The notes under the pieces: model-generated | Told to the model about the DNA's origin: nothing | Databases searched by the model: none | What the model saw: the letters and a program-made list of their open reading frames with translations, nothing else | In this document: positions 26,288-34,843 of the stretch, piece by piece | Layout: each line of letters opens with the position of its first letter | How positions within the stretch are numbered: the first letter of the stretch is position 1 | Position numbers and translations under genes: made by a program | NCBI RefSeq assembly: GCF_036924745.1 | Contig: NZ_JAZHSD010000001.1 | Coordinates: 124,001-188,000, forward strand | Length of the DNA stretch: 64,000 nucleotides | Direction of reading: 5' to 3' | Source of the DNA: Bradyrhizobium sp. AZCC 1693 | GTDB taxonomy: Bacteria; Pseudomonadota; Alphaproteobacteria; Rhizobiales; Xanthobacteraceae

Positions 26288-26629
26288 CTAGCTGGGCTTT
26301 CCCGGATGCCCAACCATCTTCATCAGTCCGACCGTGATCCGAACCGCCTCGACCTGAGTGACCGTAGGATCGATGCTCTGCGCAAACTCGGTGATCGCAT
26401 CAATGACCGCCGTCGCGCGCACCTGATCCTCCGAGCCGACAGCTTCACGATATCGCTTCATAATCTCTGGATTCTCGGCTGCTCGCTGAACAAGCGGATG
26501 GAGTTCCTCTAGCGTGCGCATCGGCTCAAGCGGACGAAGGACATCCTCTAACGATCGTTGGGTCGGCTTCTCGGCAAAAGACGGTATCCGCAACCAAGCG
26601 AGAGGCTTGTCGTCCTTGTCGTCAGGCAT
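26288..26629 (-). CDS. Small conserved hypothetical protein
   Basis: A 113-residue acidic, mainly helical product beginning MPDDKDDKPLAWLRIPSF, with no signal or membrane segment and no known domain. ATG 26629 has GTGGAAA upstream; the alternative ATG is 26638. The opposite strand offers only a short unlikely frame, which supports this call. Function unknown. Confidence 0.6.
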   Translation of the reverse strand: MPDDKDDKPLAWLRIPSFAEKPTQRSLEDVLRPLEPMRTLEELHPLVQRAAENPEIMKRYREAVGSEDQVRATAVIDAITEFAQSIDPTVTQVEAVRITVGLMKMVGHPGKPS

Positions 26630-26874
26630 TTTCCACATCCGGCATCGTCATGCACATCGATCCCGCGAGCGGAATTCGATGGTACATTCTTATCCTTTCA
26701 GATGCGCTTTGCGTTCGTCAGGATGAGGGCAAGGAATAGCCGGCCCTCGCACCCTTAACAAAACGTCAATAAAACCAGCCGTTTATGGTGAACCCTTTGT
26801 TAAGCGTCATGGTTTATTTTTTCTAATAGTGGCACCGCGTCACGGTGTCGTCTCACGTTGCGTAAGCCAGGACC

Positions 26875-28050
26875 ATGATCGTTCGGCAGTTCATCAGTTG
26901 GATTCGTACCGCTCCGGCAGGCGAGCGGGCAGAGGCGACGCGGGCTTTGGCGCGGGCCTGGTTGATTTCAGATCTCAGCGAGGACGATCGCATCGCCGCC
27001 GAAGGCGCGCTGCTGATGCTGCTCGACGATCCGTCGCCGCTGGTCCGCCAGGCCATGGCGGAAGTATTTTCGCGCAGCTCGGACGCGCCGGCGGCCATTG
27101 TGCAGGCGCTCTCGCTCGACCAGCCCTCGATCGCGCTGCCGGTGCTCGAATATTCACCGCTCCTGATCGATGCCGATCTCGTCGACATCGTCGCGACCGG
27201 CAACAGCGAGATGCAGTGCGCCATCGCCCGCCGCATCAATCTGCCGCCCTCGGTCTCCGCCGCGATTGCCGAAGTCGGCTCGGCGGCCGCAGCGCTCGAA
27301 CTGATCGAAAACGCCTATGCCGAGCTGGCGCCGTTTTCCTGGGACCGCATCGTCGAACGCCATGGCCATCTCGCCGCGATCCGGGAATCGATGCTGGTGC
27401 TGGAAGGCCTGCCCGCCGCCACCCGCGTGGCGCTGGTTGCCAAACTCACCGATACACTGGCGCAATTCGTCGTCGCGCGTAATTGGCTCAGCGCCGACCG
27501 GGCAGGGCGGTTGGCAAGCGAAGCGCGCGAGCGCTCGACCGTGAACATCGCGGCGCGCTCGCGCGGCGAGGATATGCAGGGCCTGGTGCGGCACCTGCGT
27601 GCGACCGGGCAATTGAACGCCGGCCTGATCCTGCGTGCGCTGTTGTCGGGCAATCTCGAACTGTTCGATTCCGCGCTGGCTGAATTGGCCGATCTGCCGC
27701 TGGCCCGCGTCACGGCGCTGCTGCACGACCGCGGCGGCGCCAGCCTGCAGGCGCTCCTGATCCGCGCGGGCCTTCCCGAATCGACCTTCGCGGCGTTTCG
27801 CGTGGCGCTCGAGGTCAGCCATGAAACCGGCTATGTCGATACGATCGGCGGCGCGGCGAGACTGCGCCGCCGCATGGTCGAGCGCGTGCTGACCCATTGC
27901 GAGACCGATCGCAAGGCCGCCGAGCCGCTATTGATCCTGCTGCGGCGCTTTGCAACCGAATCCGCGCGCGAAGAAGCCCGCATGTTCTGCGAGGAACTGG
28001 TCGCCGACGAAGCGCACGTGCCGCCCGTGCGCGATCTGATCGCGGCGTAA
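26875..28050 (+). CDS. DUF2336-domain protein
   Basis: A 391-residue, mostly helical protein of the DUF2336 family common in Rhizobiales and Caulobacter relatives. Seen: helical-repeat starts (RIAAEGALLMLLDDPSPLVR, then ALSLDQPSIALPVLE) like HEAT-type pairs. No catalytic motif is seen. Some family members are located with chemotaxis or signalling genes; here the next plus-strand unit is the Thr attenuator and thrS2. The job is unknown. Confidence 0.85.
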   Translation: MIVRQFISWIRTAPAGERAEATRALARAWLISDLSEDDRIAAEGALLMLLDDPSPLVRQAMAEVFSRSSDAPAAIVQALSLDQPSIALPVLEYSPLLIDADLVDIVATGNSEMQCAIARRINLPPSVSAAIAEVGSAAAALELIENAYAELAPFSWDRIVERHGHLAAIRESMLVLEGLPAATRVALVAKLTDTLAQFVVARNWLSADRAGRLASEARERSTVNIAARSRGEDMQGLVRHLRATGQLNAGLILRALLSGNLELFDSALAELADLPLARVTALLHDRGGASLQALLIRAGLPESTFAAFRVALEVSHETGYVDTIGGAARLRRRMVERVLTHCETDRKAAEPLLILLRRFATESAREEARMFCEELVADEAHVPPVRDLIAA

Positions 28051-28086
28051 GCCGATCCCGCGACACAACCGATGTCGTCCCTGCCT

Positions 28087-28102
28087 AGTGCGCAATTGCG
28101 CA
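28087..28102. repeat. Perfect 16-bp palindrome GTGCGCAATTGCGCAC
   Basis: A perfect inverted repeat located 37 bases after the DUF2336 stop. Without a T-run it is a poor intrinsic terminator. It could be a protein-binding site or a short repeat; no further evidence. Confidence 0.4.
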
Positions 28103-28228
28103 CGGGCGCGCGACTCATGACCACCAGGTTGATTTTTTAAAGACAACTAGGGCGGTTGGCCCGACGTGAGGGTAGAGTGTTGATGTCCCCGCGCATCATC
28201 CATATTCTGCGACGCCAAGCGGCTGGCG

Positions 28229-28257
28229 TTGACGCTTGAGCGTTTTACCGTCATATA
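28229..28257 (+). promoter_or_regulatory. Predicted sigma70-type promoter of the Thr leader
   Basis: TTGACG (28229-28234), a 17-bp spacer, and CATATA (28252-28257) form a near-consensus housekeeping promoter. The expected start of transcription is 28262-28265, that is at or beside the A of the leader ATG (28264), implying a leaderless leader peptide. This would explain the absence of a clear Shine-Dalgarno site. Confidence 0.7.
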
Positions 28258-28263
28258 CAGAGC

Positions 28264-28341
28264 ATGAATAAGCTTCGATCAGCCGCATTGACCACCACGG
28301 CGACCGCTTACGGCGGATCGCCTGCTGGTTGCGCGCGCTAG
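28264..28341 (+). CDS. Threonine leader peptide (25 aa) controlling thrS2
   Basis: A short open frame starting MNKLRSAALTTTATAYGG, with Thr codons at positions 10, 11, 12 and 14 (acc acc acg gcg acc), and ending at TAG 28341. It is the sensing element of an attenuator: a ribosome stalled at these codons during Thr-tRNA shortage changes the downstream RNA fold. No ribosome site precedes it; the promoter places the RNA start at its AUG. Nothing else in the peptide looks functional. The call rests on codon clustering, promoter, terminator and the identity of the downstream gene. Confidence 0.82.
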   Translation: MNKLRSAALTTTATAYGGSPAGCAR

Positions 28342-28360
28342 AGACAAGCGTACTTCACCC

Positions 28361-28404
28361 AGAAAAGGCCCCGCCGGCGACGGACGGGGCCTTTTCTGGT
28401 TTTT
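28361..28404 (+). terminator. Attenuator terminator before thrS2
   Basis: A 13-bp perfect stem, AGAAAAGGCCCCG (28361-28373) with CGGGGCCTTTTCT (28385-28397), followed by GGTTTTT. It lies 44 bases before the thrS2 start codon, where a constitutive terminator would make no sense. Confidence 0.9.
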
Positions 28405-28448
28405 GATGGTCCCGTCCGCGCTTTTTCCCGTCACAAGGAACTTAAGCC

Positions 28449-29660
28449 ATGGACGATCTCGACCACAGAAATCTCGGCGTGCAGCTCAAGCTCTGGCACC
28501 TTCGGGACGATGCGCCGGGCATGGTGTTCTGGCATCCGCGCGGCTACGCGGTCTACCGGGCGCTGGAGGACTACGTCCGGCGCAAGATGCGCCGAGCCGG
28601 CTATGCCGAGGTCCGGACGCCGCAGCTGCTGCCAAAGGAGCTCTGGGGCCGCAGCGGCCACTGGGACAAGTTCGGCGCGCACATGTTCCGGGTCGACGAC
28701 GGCGAGCTGGCGATGGCACTGAAGCCGATGTCGTGCCCGTGCCACGTGCAGATCTTCAACAAGGGGCTGCGCTCGTGGCGAGAGCTTCCGATCCGCTATG
28801 CCGAGTTCGGCGCCTGCCACCGCAATGAGCCTTCCGGTTCGCTGCACGGCATCATGCGGACGCGCGCCTTCGAGCAGGACGACGCCCATGTGTTCTGCCG
28901 CGAGCAGGACGTGGAGGGCGAAGTCGCGTGCTTCATCGCCCTGCTGGGCGAGGTCTATCGCGACCTCGGTTTTCCCGACTATGAGGTGGCGCTGGCGACG
29001 CGGCCGGCGGTGCGCGCCGGCGACGACGCGACCTGGGACTGGTCGGAGGCGAAGCTCGGCGATGCCGCGCGGCGCTGCGGCCTCGCACCTCAAATCAACT
29101 CCGGCGAAGGTGCGTTCTACGGACCAAAGCTGGAATTCGCGCTGCGCGACCGGCTGGGACGATCCTGGCAGTGCGGCACAGTGCAACTCGACGGCGTGCT
29201 GCCGCAGCGGCTCGAGGCGTCCTATGTTGCCCCCGACGGCAGCCGCGCGAGGCCCCTGATGATCCACCACGCCATCTTCGGATCGCTCGGCCGCATGATC
29301 GCGATCCTGCTCGAGCACCATGGCGGCGTGCTTCCGTTCTGGCTGTCGCCGGATCAGGTCGCGGTTGCGCCGATCTCGAAAGACCAGGCCGGATACGGCG
29401 CGGATGTTCTGGCGGCGTTTTGGGATGCCGGGATCCGGGCCGTTGCCTATGACGGCGCCGATACCCTTTCGCGGCGCATCGTGGCGGCGCATGAAATGGC
29501 GGTGCCGGTGATGGCTATCGTCGGTGGGCGCGAGATGAGGGACGGCCGGGTGAGCCTGCGCGAGCGCGACGGCTCACAGGCCGACGTTCCGCTCGCCGAG
29601 GCGGTGTCTCGCCTGCAGGCGAGGGCACGGCCGGGCGCCCTTGTGGCGGAAGCCCCGTAA
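28449..29660 (+). CDS. Second threonyl-tRNA synthetase lacking TGS and editing domains
   Basis: A 403-residue class II synthetase that corresponds to the catalytic and anticodon-binding parts of ThrRS only. Seen: NLGVQLKLWHLRDDAPGMVF at the point where the catalytic domain begins, zinc ligands (Cys in LKPMSCPCHVQIF, His in EQDDAHVFC, His in IHHAIFGSLGRM), motif 2 EFGACHRNEPSG, and an HGTP-type anticodon domain (VAVAPISKDQAGYGADVL). The start has AAGGA upstream. Without the editing domain it cannot clear Ser-tRNA-Thr itself; the full thrS at 9538 could. Expression appears controlled by the Thr attenuator. Truncated ThrRS paralogues (ThrRS2) are known, some tied to zinc stress. Confidence 0.92.
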   Translation: MDDLDHRNLGVQLKLWHLRDDAPGMVFWHPRGYAVYRALEDYVRRKMRRAGYAEVRTPQLLPKELWGRSGHWDKFGAHMFRVDDGELAMALKPMSCPCHVQIFNKGLRSWRELPIRYAEFGACHRNEPSGSLHGIMRTRAFEQDDAHVFCREQDVEGEVACFIALLGEVYRDLGFPDYEVALATRPAVRAGDDATWDWSEAKLGDAARRCGLAPQINSGEGAFYGPKLEFALRDRLGRSWQCGTVQLDGVLPQRLEASYVAPDGSRARPLMIHHAIFGSLGRMIAILLEHHGGVLPFWLSPDQVAVAPISKDQAGYGADVLAAFWDAGIRAVAYDGADTLSRRIVAAHEMAVPVMAIVGGREMRDGRVSLRERDGSQADVPLAEAVSRLQARARPGALVAEAP

Positions 29661-29783
29661 ACGTGCCTCAGGCGCACTCCGATCGGTGGATCCCTAGCCT
29701 GCCGGGTGTTGGCGCAGCGCACGCCGTGGCGTATGAGTCTCTGCGTTCGCAAGGGACGACACCGTGAGAGAGTGGCGACTCTC

Positions 29784-30362
29784 TCACTCCGCCGGAACGA
29801 TGCTCGGCGCCAGGATCGCTTCGAGATGCTCGGGGCGGTCGCGGTTGACCTTGAGCAAAAATTCATCCGCGACCCCGCGGAGCTGCTTGCTCAGCTTGCT
29901 CGCCATCGTGGCGGTGTCGAGCTTGGTGCGTTCGCGCACGATCGCCTGAATGGCGTTGATGTGGTGGGTGATCAGTTCCGCCGGGACCTGGTCGAGGTCG
30001 GGCGCGTGTTCGATGATGCGGCAGAGGCTTTCGGCGGCAGCGCCTGCGGAAGGGAAGCCGAACGTGGCGGCGTCGCCCTTGATGTCATGGGCGGCGCGAA
30101 ACAGCTCTTCGCGGTTGTCGACGGTGAAGCCGTTACGGAGAACGACCGCATGCGCCGCCGAGAGCCGGTCGGCCTCGATCGTCATCCAGTTCTTGAATTC
30201 GCCGGACAGTCCGGCGAGCGCCTTTTCCGCGCGTCCGACGGGGTCGTCGAGGTCGGATTCGGGGACGCGCAGCAATACCTTGCGGAGCGGATTGGGCTGC
30301 GTGATCACGTGGTGATCGCCGAACGACTTGACCTGTATCGTCCCGGGCTTCTGTTTCGTCAT
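29784..30362 (-). CDS. Hpt-domain phosphotransfer protein
   Basis: A 192-residue cytoplasmic protein with a histidine phosphotransfer core: LFRAAHDIKGDAATFGFP near residues 87-105, with the His of AAHDIKG as the phosphorylatable residue. The N-terminal 70 residues are not part of the domain. The response regulator gene lies 21 bases upstream on the same strand, so the pair forms a phosphorelay fragment without a local sensor kinase. Confidence 0.85.
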   Translation of the reverse strand: MTKQKPGTIQVKSFGDHHVITQPNPLRKVLLRVPESDLDDPVGRAEKALAGLSGEFKNWMTIEADRLSAAHAVVLRNGFTVDNREELFRAAHDIKGDAATFGFPSAGAAAESLCRIIEHAPDLDQVPAELITHHINAIQAIVRERTKLDTATMASKLSKQLRGVADEFLLKVNRDRPEHLEAILAPSIVPAE

Positions 30363-30383
30363 GATGGTCTCTCCAGGCCGGCG

Positions 30384-30929
30384 CTAGACGGCCGAACGCG
30401 CCTTGTCGAGCAGCGACGGCTGTTGCATGACTTCCACCTCGCCGCCAACGCGGCGCTCGGGGCCGATATAGGCATTGTTGGTATTGCGCCGGCGGTCGGG
30501 GCCGAAATAGGTCTTGGTCTTGATGAAGGGGCGCGGGTTGGCGACGACGTTGAGAATGCGCTGGTAGAGCCCCTTGGCCGAGATCGGCTTCGCCAAAAAC
30601 TCGGTGACGCCGGCGTCGCGTGCGACGGTCACGCGGCGTTTCTCCGAATGCCCGGTCAGCATGATGATCGGCGCGTAAGGGTTACCCTTCGATTCGGGCT
30701 GCCGGATCATCTGCGCCAGTTCGAGACCGTCGAAGATCGGCATCGACCAGTCGGTGATGACGATGTCAGGCACGTAGTGGCTGTACATTTCCAGCGCGGT
30801 AGCGCCGTCCTCGGCCTCATAGGCTTCGCGTGCGCCGAACGAATGCAACAGCGTCCGCAGGATGCGGCGCATATGCGGATTGTCGTCGCAAATCAGAAAT
30901 CGCAGCTTGTTGAAGTCGATGCGATACAT
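30384..30929 (-). CDS. Response regulator receiver protein
   Basis: A 181-residue protein with one receiver domain (residues about 8-130): acidic pair in FLICDDNPHMRR, phosphoacceptor Asp in DIVITDWSMPIFDG, and Lys in FLAKPIS. A C-terminal basic tail follows (FGPDRRRNTNNAYIGPERRV) with two near-repeats of the form G-P-(D/E)-R-R, and no DNA-binding domain. ATG 30929 (MYRIDFNKLRF) is chosen over 31043. It partners with the Hpt protein just downstream. CheY-like or adaptor role is inferred. Confidence 0.88.
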   Translation of the reverse strand: MYRIDFNKLRFLICDDNPHMRRILRTLLHSFGAREAYEAEDGATALEMYSHYVPDIVITDWSMPIFDGLELAQMIRQPESKGNPYAPIIMLTGHSEKRRVTVARDAGVTEFLAKPISAKGLYQRILNVVANPRPFIKTKTYFGPDRRRNTNNAYIGPERRVGGEVEVMQQPSLLDKARSAV

Positions 30930-31096
30930 GGTCCGGCCCGGCCAAGCAAAACGGTATACTGGTGTTAACCATATCGCGGCGCCCGTTAAGGAATGGTTGC
31001 GAAGCCGGCCTATTAGGCTCGCGCCGATAGCGAATGGCGCCACATTTTCTGGATAGGAACCCGGTTCAAGGTCACCGGGCGGTCACCGGGCGGGCG

Positions 31097-31876
31097 TCAG
31101 GACCCGAACTGCTCGCGCAGGATGCGTTCCTCGAGGCTGTGGCCGGGGTCGAACAGCATCCGCATCGAGATCGTCTTGTCGGACAGCACCTCGACGCGGC
31201 GGACGTCGCGCACGTCGTCATGGTCGGCGGCGGCCGCGACCGGACGCTTCTCGCTCTCGAGCACTTCGATGACCACGAAAGCGGAGTTGGGGAGCAGGGC
31301 GCCGCGCCAGCGGCGCGGGCGGAATGCGCTGATCGGGGTCAGCGCCAGAAGCGCGGCGTTGATCGGCAGGATCGGTCCCTGTGCCGAGAGATTATAGGCG
31401 GTGGAGCCGGCGGGCGTCGCCACCAGGATGCCGTCGGCGATCAATTCCGCCATCCGCTCGTGCTCGTCGATCAGGATGCGCAGATGCGCGGCCTGGTTGG
31501 TCTGGCGAAACAGCGCGACCTCGTTGATGGCGTGATGCAGATGCACCGTGCCATGGATGTCGGTCGCGCGCATCAGGAGCGGATTGATCAGGGATTCCCG
31601 CGCCGCCGCCAGCCGCGTCTGCAAATCGTGCGTGGTATATTCGTTCATCAGGAAGCCGACGGTGCCGCGATGCATGCCGTAGATCGGCTTGCCGGAGCGC
31701 ATGTGGCGATGCAGCGTCTGCAGCATCAATCCGTCGCCGCCGAGCGCGACCACGACGTCGGCGTCGTCGGCATCGTGATTGCCGTAGAGCTTGACGAGCT
31801 GCGCCAGCGCGGCCTGCGCCTCGGTGCCTGCGCTCGCGACAAAGGCGATCCGGTCATATCGTTTGGGGGTGGCCAT
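31097..31876 (-). CDS. nadK: NAD kinase
   Basis: Phosphorylates NAD to NADP. The 259-residue protein shows the family motifs [16 protein letters not shown] (GGDG, residues about 46-49), [14 protein letters not shown], and the second motif [19 protein letters not shown]. Size and motifs are those of alphaproteobacterial NadK. It is monocistronic; the response regulator lies downstream on the same strand. Confidence 0.96.
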   Translation of the reverse strand: MATPKRYDRIAFVASAGTEAQAALAQLVKLYGNHDADDADVVVALGGDGLMLQTLHRHMRSGKPIYGMHRGTVGFLMNEYTTHDLQTRLAAARESLINPLLMRATDIHGTVHLHHAINEVALFRQTNQAAHLRILIDEHERMAELIADGILVATPAGSTAYNLSAQGPILPINAALLALTPISAFRPRRWRGALLPNSAFVVIEVLESEKRPVAAAADHDDVRDVRRVEVLSDKTISMRMLFDPGHSLEERILREQFGS

Positions 31877-32001
31877 CGGACGAGCTCACTCACGGGTGGC
31901 GCCGGATTGCGCCGCGCTCGTCTATACACCTTACTGGGCCTTGTCGAGATGGCCGAACCAGCCTTTCGCGCCGGTAACCTAAACCGGCGGTCATCGGGAC
32001 G

Positions 32002-34158
32002 TCATTTTTCCTGCAACGTCCTGATCGGGTCCCAGTCCTCGCCCGGCGGGTTTTGGGCCAATTCCCGGGCCCGCGCGGCAAACAGCGACGCCGGCCGGTC
32101 GATGTCGGCCGAACGGCGGAAATACTGCGCGGCGCGCTCGAATTCGCGGGCCCGCCACTGCGCAAGCCCGTCGGCGTAGTTGGCGATCAGTGTCGCTTGC
32201 GAGGAGGTCAGCCCGGCTGACGGCGCCAGCAATTGGTAGATTTTCAGCGCCTGGGTTCGCCCCTTGACCCTGATGGCGTCGAGTTCGCGCCAGGCGAAGG
32301 CATCACCGGTAAGGGCCACGGTGGTCTCGGAAGCGATGACGGTGGTGCCGTAGAACTTGTTGGCGCCCTCCAGCCGCGATGCCAGGTTCACGGCGTCGCT
32401 CATCACTGAGTAATTGAAGCGCCGCCGCGATCCGAAATTGCCGACCAGCGCCTCGCCGGAATTGATGCCGATCCGCTGCGCCAGCTTGAATTCCTGGAAG
32501 ACGGCGGAAGAGGCGTTGAGTTCGGCAAGTTGCGTGCAGCAGTCCAGCGCGGCGCGCGCTGCGTTCGCGGCATGGTCAGGGTCGTCAGCAGGCGCGCCGA
32601 ACACGGCCACGATGGAGTCGCCGATATATTTGTCGACATATCCGCCGTGACGCTCGATGACGTCGGTCATCGCGGACAGATATTCGTTCATCAGTTCCAT
32701 CAGGCTATCGGGCGACATCTTTTCCGCGATCAGCGAAAATCCCTCGATGTCGGAGAAGAACACCGTCACGTTGCGGGTTTCGCCGCCGAGTTCCGGCAAT
32801 TTGTTCGACGACAGCATGCGGTTGATGACATGCGGGGCGAGGTAGAGCGCAAAGCTCTTCTGCAGCAATCGACGGTCCTTGTCGGCGACGACGAAGCGGA
32901 ATCCGATCGTGGCGGCGAGCGCGAACAGGCTCGCCAGGAACGGCTCGGCGATCGGCAGCGCCAGCGCGTGGTTGAAGGCGACGGTAGCGCCGGCAACGCT
33001 GGCCACGATCACGGCCGCCCAGGCCAGTGCCGCGCTGAGCGGTCTTAAGCGCCACGCCGCGATCGCGGCCAGCGCCGCAAACAGGGCGGAGATCAGGAAG
33101 CGCGACAGCGGGCCGGGCTCGATCACGGCATTGCGCAAGATCAGATTGTTGACCGCCGTCGCATGGATATAGACGCCCGCGATCGTGCTGATCCTGAAGC
33201 CAGCCATGACCGGCGTGCTCTCGGCCGTGCAACGCGGTGCGCGCGCGCCTTCGATGCCGGTCGCAAAGCGCTTGGAGGTCTGCTGGCGGTCCCCGATATC
33301 GAGCACGGTGCCGAAGACGACGACCTTGCCGGCGAACCAGCGCCGGAAGTAGTCCTTGTCGTTCTTGACCGCGCATGCCCGCAGATCGGCGAACGAGAAC
33401 GTCGGAATGTCGCCGCCGCCGCCTTCGAAATTCAGCGTCATCGTGTTCGGTACCCGGCCGGGGACGCGGTACCCGGCAAGCGTCAGCCGGCCGCGTTCAT
33501 CGAACTCGGGTGCCGCGCCCAACGCGCGCGAGGCCAGCTCGACCGCCATCGAAGGCACCGTCCCCCCATTGACGGGGAAGCTCAGCGGCAGGCGCCGCAC
33601 GATATCGTCGCTGTCGATGTGAACGTTGAGCGGCCGGATGTTCTGCTGCTGGCGTACCGCGACGCGCTGTCCCGGCGACGGTCTGACGGGCTGGTTGCCC
33701 AGGGTTTCTCCCAGCACCACCTTGCCGTTCGCCGCCGCACCGGCGAGTGCACGAAGGAAGTCGCGGTCAAATCCGCGGACCTTCTCGCCGAGCATGCCCT
33801 CGCCGAACGGGATCTCCGACTGCTCGATCGATGCCGGGATCACGATGTCGAAGCCGGCCACCTTGGCGCCGCCTTCGAGCGTCGCTGATAGCACGCGGCC
33901 GATCTCCCCGGTCCAGGTCAGCATCGGCGCGCCCTTGAACGGCGGGGTGCGCAGGCTTTCCTCGTCGATCGCGACGACGACCGCCGGCGAAGCGACGGGA
34001 TCCTGGCTGCGGCCGAACAGCTCCCAGCGCAGCGCGGTGAGGATATCGAGGGAGAGCCCGCGGATCGGTCTGGCCGCCGGAGACACCGAAGCCGCCGCGC
34101 AGACCAGCGCGATGGCGGCAACCACCATCCTGTTGCGCGTGCTGCGCCGGATTCTCAA
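32002..34158 (-). CDS. CHASE2-domain adenylate/guanylate cyclase
   Basis: A 718-residue inner-membrane nucleotide cyclase. Order seen: N-terminal TM (VVAAIALVCAAASVSPAA), an extracytoplasmic CHASE2 sensor (about residues 35-370), three clustered TM segments (SALFAALAAIAAWRL, LAWAAVIVASVAGATVAF, LASLFALAATIGF), and a class III cyclase domain with metal Asp in VTVFFSDIEGFSL and VDKYIGDSIVAVFG. TTG 34158 is the likely start, 19 bases after the FecR-domain gene; ATG 34128 is possible. Product (cAMP or cGMP) is not resolved. Confidence 0.9.
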   Translation of the reverse strand: MRIRRSTRNRMVVAAIALVCAAASVSPAARPIRGLSLDILTALRWELFGRSQDPVASPAVVVAIDEESLRTPPFKGAPMLTWTGEIGRVLSATLEGGAKVAGFDIVIPASIEQSEIPFGEGMLGEKVRGFDRDFLRALAGAAANGKVVLGETLGNQPVRPSPGQRVAVRQQQNIRPLNVHIDSDDIVRRLPLSFPVNGGTVPSMAVELASRALGAAPEFDERGRLTLAGYRVPGRVPNTMTLNFEGGGGDIPTFSFADLRACAVKNDKDYFRRWFAGKVVVFGTVLDIGDRQQTSKRFATGIEGARAPRCTAESTPVMAGFRISTIAGVYIHATAVNNLILRNAVIEPGPLSRFLISALFAALAAIAAWRLRPLSAALAWAAVIVASVAGATVAFNHALALPIAEPFLASLFALAATIGFRFVVADKDRRLLQKSFALYLAPHVINRMLSSNKLPELGGETRNVTVFFSDIEGFSLIAEKMSPDSLMELMNEYLSAMTDVIERHGGYVDKYIGDSIVAVFGAPADDPDHAANAARAALDCCTQLAELNASSAVFQEFKLAQRIGINSGEALVGNFGSRRRFNYSVMSDAVNLASRLEGANKFYGTTVIASETTVALTGDAFAWRELDAIRVKGRTQALKIYQLLAPSAGLTSSQATLIANYADGLAQWRAREFERAAQYFRRSADIDRPASLFAARARELAQNPPGEDWDPIRTLQEK

Positions 34159-34177
34159 GCGGGATGGCCCGTCACGC

Positions 34178-34843
34178 CTATTCCATCCGCAGCAACCGGC
34201 CGACGATCGGCGTCGCGCCGGGTTTGGCCTGCGCATCCACCCGGAACACGATCTGCGATGATTTGAACGTGGCGGCGTAGAGGCCGCCGGGAACCAGGGC
34301 GACGTTCTCGCTGGCGAAATCGAGGAACCGTCCCTTGAGCTGGGTGCCGCCCAGATTAATCTCCTGACGCTCGCCCGGCACGTCGAGGCGCCGAATGATC
34401 AGCTTGCCGCGTCCTTTGGCCTCCACCAGCGGCGATGCGCCGTAAAGCGTGAGCTGCGGCTGCGGCAAGGAGGCCGTGTTGTCGACACTGCGCAGCACGG
34501 TGGCGGCGACGCCGCTGGTCTCGCGCGTGGTCGCGTTGGCCTGGTTGGGATCGCAATTCGTTTTCTCGGCCTTGACCTCGGCGAGGTGAACGGCGCTCTC
34601 CTCGGTGCCGACGATGATGGTGCCGGCACCGCTGATCGTCTCGCGGCGGCATGACTTCAGATAGCTGAGAATGACGGAGCCGCCGTCGCCGATCTTGATG
34701 ACTGCTTTGGGCGTCACATAGTCCATAAATTCGGCGCCGGTGACCTTGCCCTGAACGTCCTCGACCACCGCGACCGGCGAATCTGCGGCCGCCGGCGAAG
34801 CCAGCGCCAGCAGGCCGAGGCAAACAGCAATCGAACGTTTCAT
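34178..34843 (-). CDS. Exported FecR-domain protein
   Basis: A 221-residue protein with signal peptide (MKRSIAVCLGLLALASPAAA) and a FecR-like periplasmic beta domain: VEDVQGKVTGAEFMDYV, KAVIKIGDGGSVILSYL and SGAGTIIVGTEES. It lacks the N-terminal cytoplasmic and TM parts of true anti-sigma FecR. It lies directly upstream of the CHASE2 cyclase in the same operon, suggesting that it is the periplasmic ligand or partner of the CHASE2 sensor. Confidence 0.85.
   Translation of the reverse strand: MKRSIAVCLGLLALASPAAADSPVAVVEDVQGKVTGAEFMDYVTPKAVIKIGDGGSVILSYLKSCRRETISGAGTIIVGTEESAVHLAEVKAEKTNCDPNQANATTRETSGVAATVLRSVDNTASLPQPQLTLYGASPLVEAKGRGKLIIRRLDVPGERQEINLGGTQLKGRFLDFASENVALVPGGLYAATFKSSQIVFRVDAQAKPGATPIVGRLLRME

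Larger units (their letters stand above)
28264..28404 (+). promoter_or_regulatory. Ribosome-mediated transcription attenuator of thrS2
   Basis: Strand 1 GGCGACCGC (28299-28307), which overlaps the last Thr codon, pairs with strand 2 (GCGG-A-TCGCC, 28313-28322). Strand 2 also contains CGGCGG (28311-28316), which can instead pair with CCGCCG (28371-28376) in the 5' arm and loop of the terminator. If the ribosome stalls on Thr codons, strand 1 is covered, strand 2 pairs with the terminator arm, and thrS2 is transcribed. With ample charged tRNA-Thr, the 1:2 hairpin leaves the terminator free to form. Confidence 0.78.

Noticed and set aside
28051..28448. T-box riboswitch or Zur site upstream of thrS2
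   Set aside because: No T-box motif and T-boxes are not expected in alphaproteobacteria; no GTAATGTTATAACATTAC-like palindrome in the region. The Thr-codon leader explains regulation better.
28431..29492. 353-codon frame antisense to thrS2
   Set aside because: Mirror frame of a strongly conserved synthetase; no motif.
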